A DNA stretch of 7,506 nt from assembly GCA_002334915.1 (NCBI GenBank), contig DDCQ01000099.1:479-7984 (forward strand), read 5' to 3'. This stretch comes from Porticoccaceae bacterium UBA2002. GTDB lineage: Bacteria > Pseudomonadota > Gammaproteobacteria > Pseudomonadales > Porticoccaceae. Below, in pieces: positions 7,367 through 7,506 of this stretch; position 1 is the first letter of the stretch; every line of letters begins with the position of its first letter. Below the pieces are notes generated by a model, which ran no database searches, was not told the DNA's origin, and saw only the letters and a program-made list of their open reading frames with translations. The translations under genes and the position numbers were made by a program.

Positions 7367-7506
7367 ATGGCTTTTACAACTAAAAAACAATTTATTGCAG
7401 GGGTTACCTGCCCCAAATGCGCAGAGATGGACAAGATTCAGGCCTATACAGAGGGCGGAATTAACTATCGCGAATGCGTAAGCTGTGGGTTTAAAGACGA
7501 GATGCG
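7367..7506 (+). CDS. yheV: YheV-family putative zinc-binding protein, N-terminal part (cut by window edge)
   Basis: Forty-six complete codons are visible. The protein starts MAFTTKKQFIAGVTCPKC, much like E. coli YheV ('MAIRKRFIAGAKCPAC'). Two CxxC pairs, C15/C18 and C37/C40, form a likely zinc ribbon, with the second pair in 'ECVSCG'. Proteins of this family are small (E. coli YheV about 66 residues), so most of the gene is probably in the window. The function of the family is not established; the zinc-binding role is inferred from the cysteines. It has its own ribosome binding site and is divergent from yrdA across a 48-bp spacer. Confidence 0.8.
   Translation, partial: MAFTTKKQFIAGVTCPKCAEMDKIQAYTEGGINYRECVSCGFKDEM

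Overview
The window is an ordinary, well-packed stretch of a gammaproteobacterial chromosome. Ten genes are visible: eight complete and two cut by the window edges. Gene order and protein similarity both point to Gammaproteobacteria. The left half (rsmB, fmt and def facing a LysM gene and dprA) and the run tsaC–hemF–aroE resemble the pseudomonad arrangement. The aroE–yrdA neighbourhood recalls the Escherichia coli region yrdA–yrdB–aroE–tsaC–yrdD–smg–dprA–def–fmt–rsmB. A marine lineage between these groups, such as the Cellvibrionales/SAR92 relatives, is a plausible guess, but the sequence alone does not settle it.

Layout. Positions 1-1518 hold a leftward translation operon: def (peptide deformylase), fmt (Met-tRNA formyltransferase, TTG start) and the first 21 codons of rsmB (16S rRNA C967 methyltransferase). 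A 136-bp divergent intergenic region (1519-1654) separates it from a rightward cluster: an exported LysM protein, dprA, purE, tsaC, hemF and aroE (1655-6758). Gaps inside that cluster are small: 1-6 bp between purE, tsaC, hemF and aroE, 19 bp between the LysM gene and dprA for the start chosen, and 66 bp before purE. aroE runs into the convergent gamma-carbonic-anhydrase-like gene yrdA (6755-7318, minus strand), and the two stop codons share the palindrome CTAG. A 48-bp divergent spacer follows, and then the start of a YheV-family zinc-binding protein (7367 to the window edge).

How the genes fit together. Fmt and Def install and remove the N-formyl group of initiator methionine, and RsmB modifies the ribosome. 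TsaC makes the threonylcarbamoyl-AMP used for the t6A tRNA modification. PurE, HemF and AroE are single steps of purine, heme and aromatic biosynthesis. DprA handles single-stranded DNA during uptake and recombination. The LysM protein is probably a periplasmic, cell-wall-binding protein. This is conserved housekeeping synteny and not one pathway.

I found no RNA genes, mobile elements, CRISPR arrays, prophage parts, intact repeats or gene-free stretches over 300 bp. I found no convincing undescribed system. The points worth a second look are modest: an isolated purE without purK, a TsaC that lacks the usual WPG motif, the shared-stop convergent junction, and a compact divergent promoter region whose -10-like box reads on both strands.
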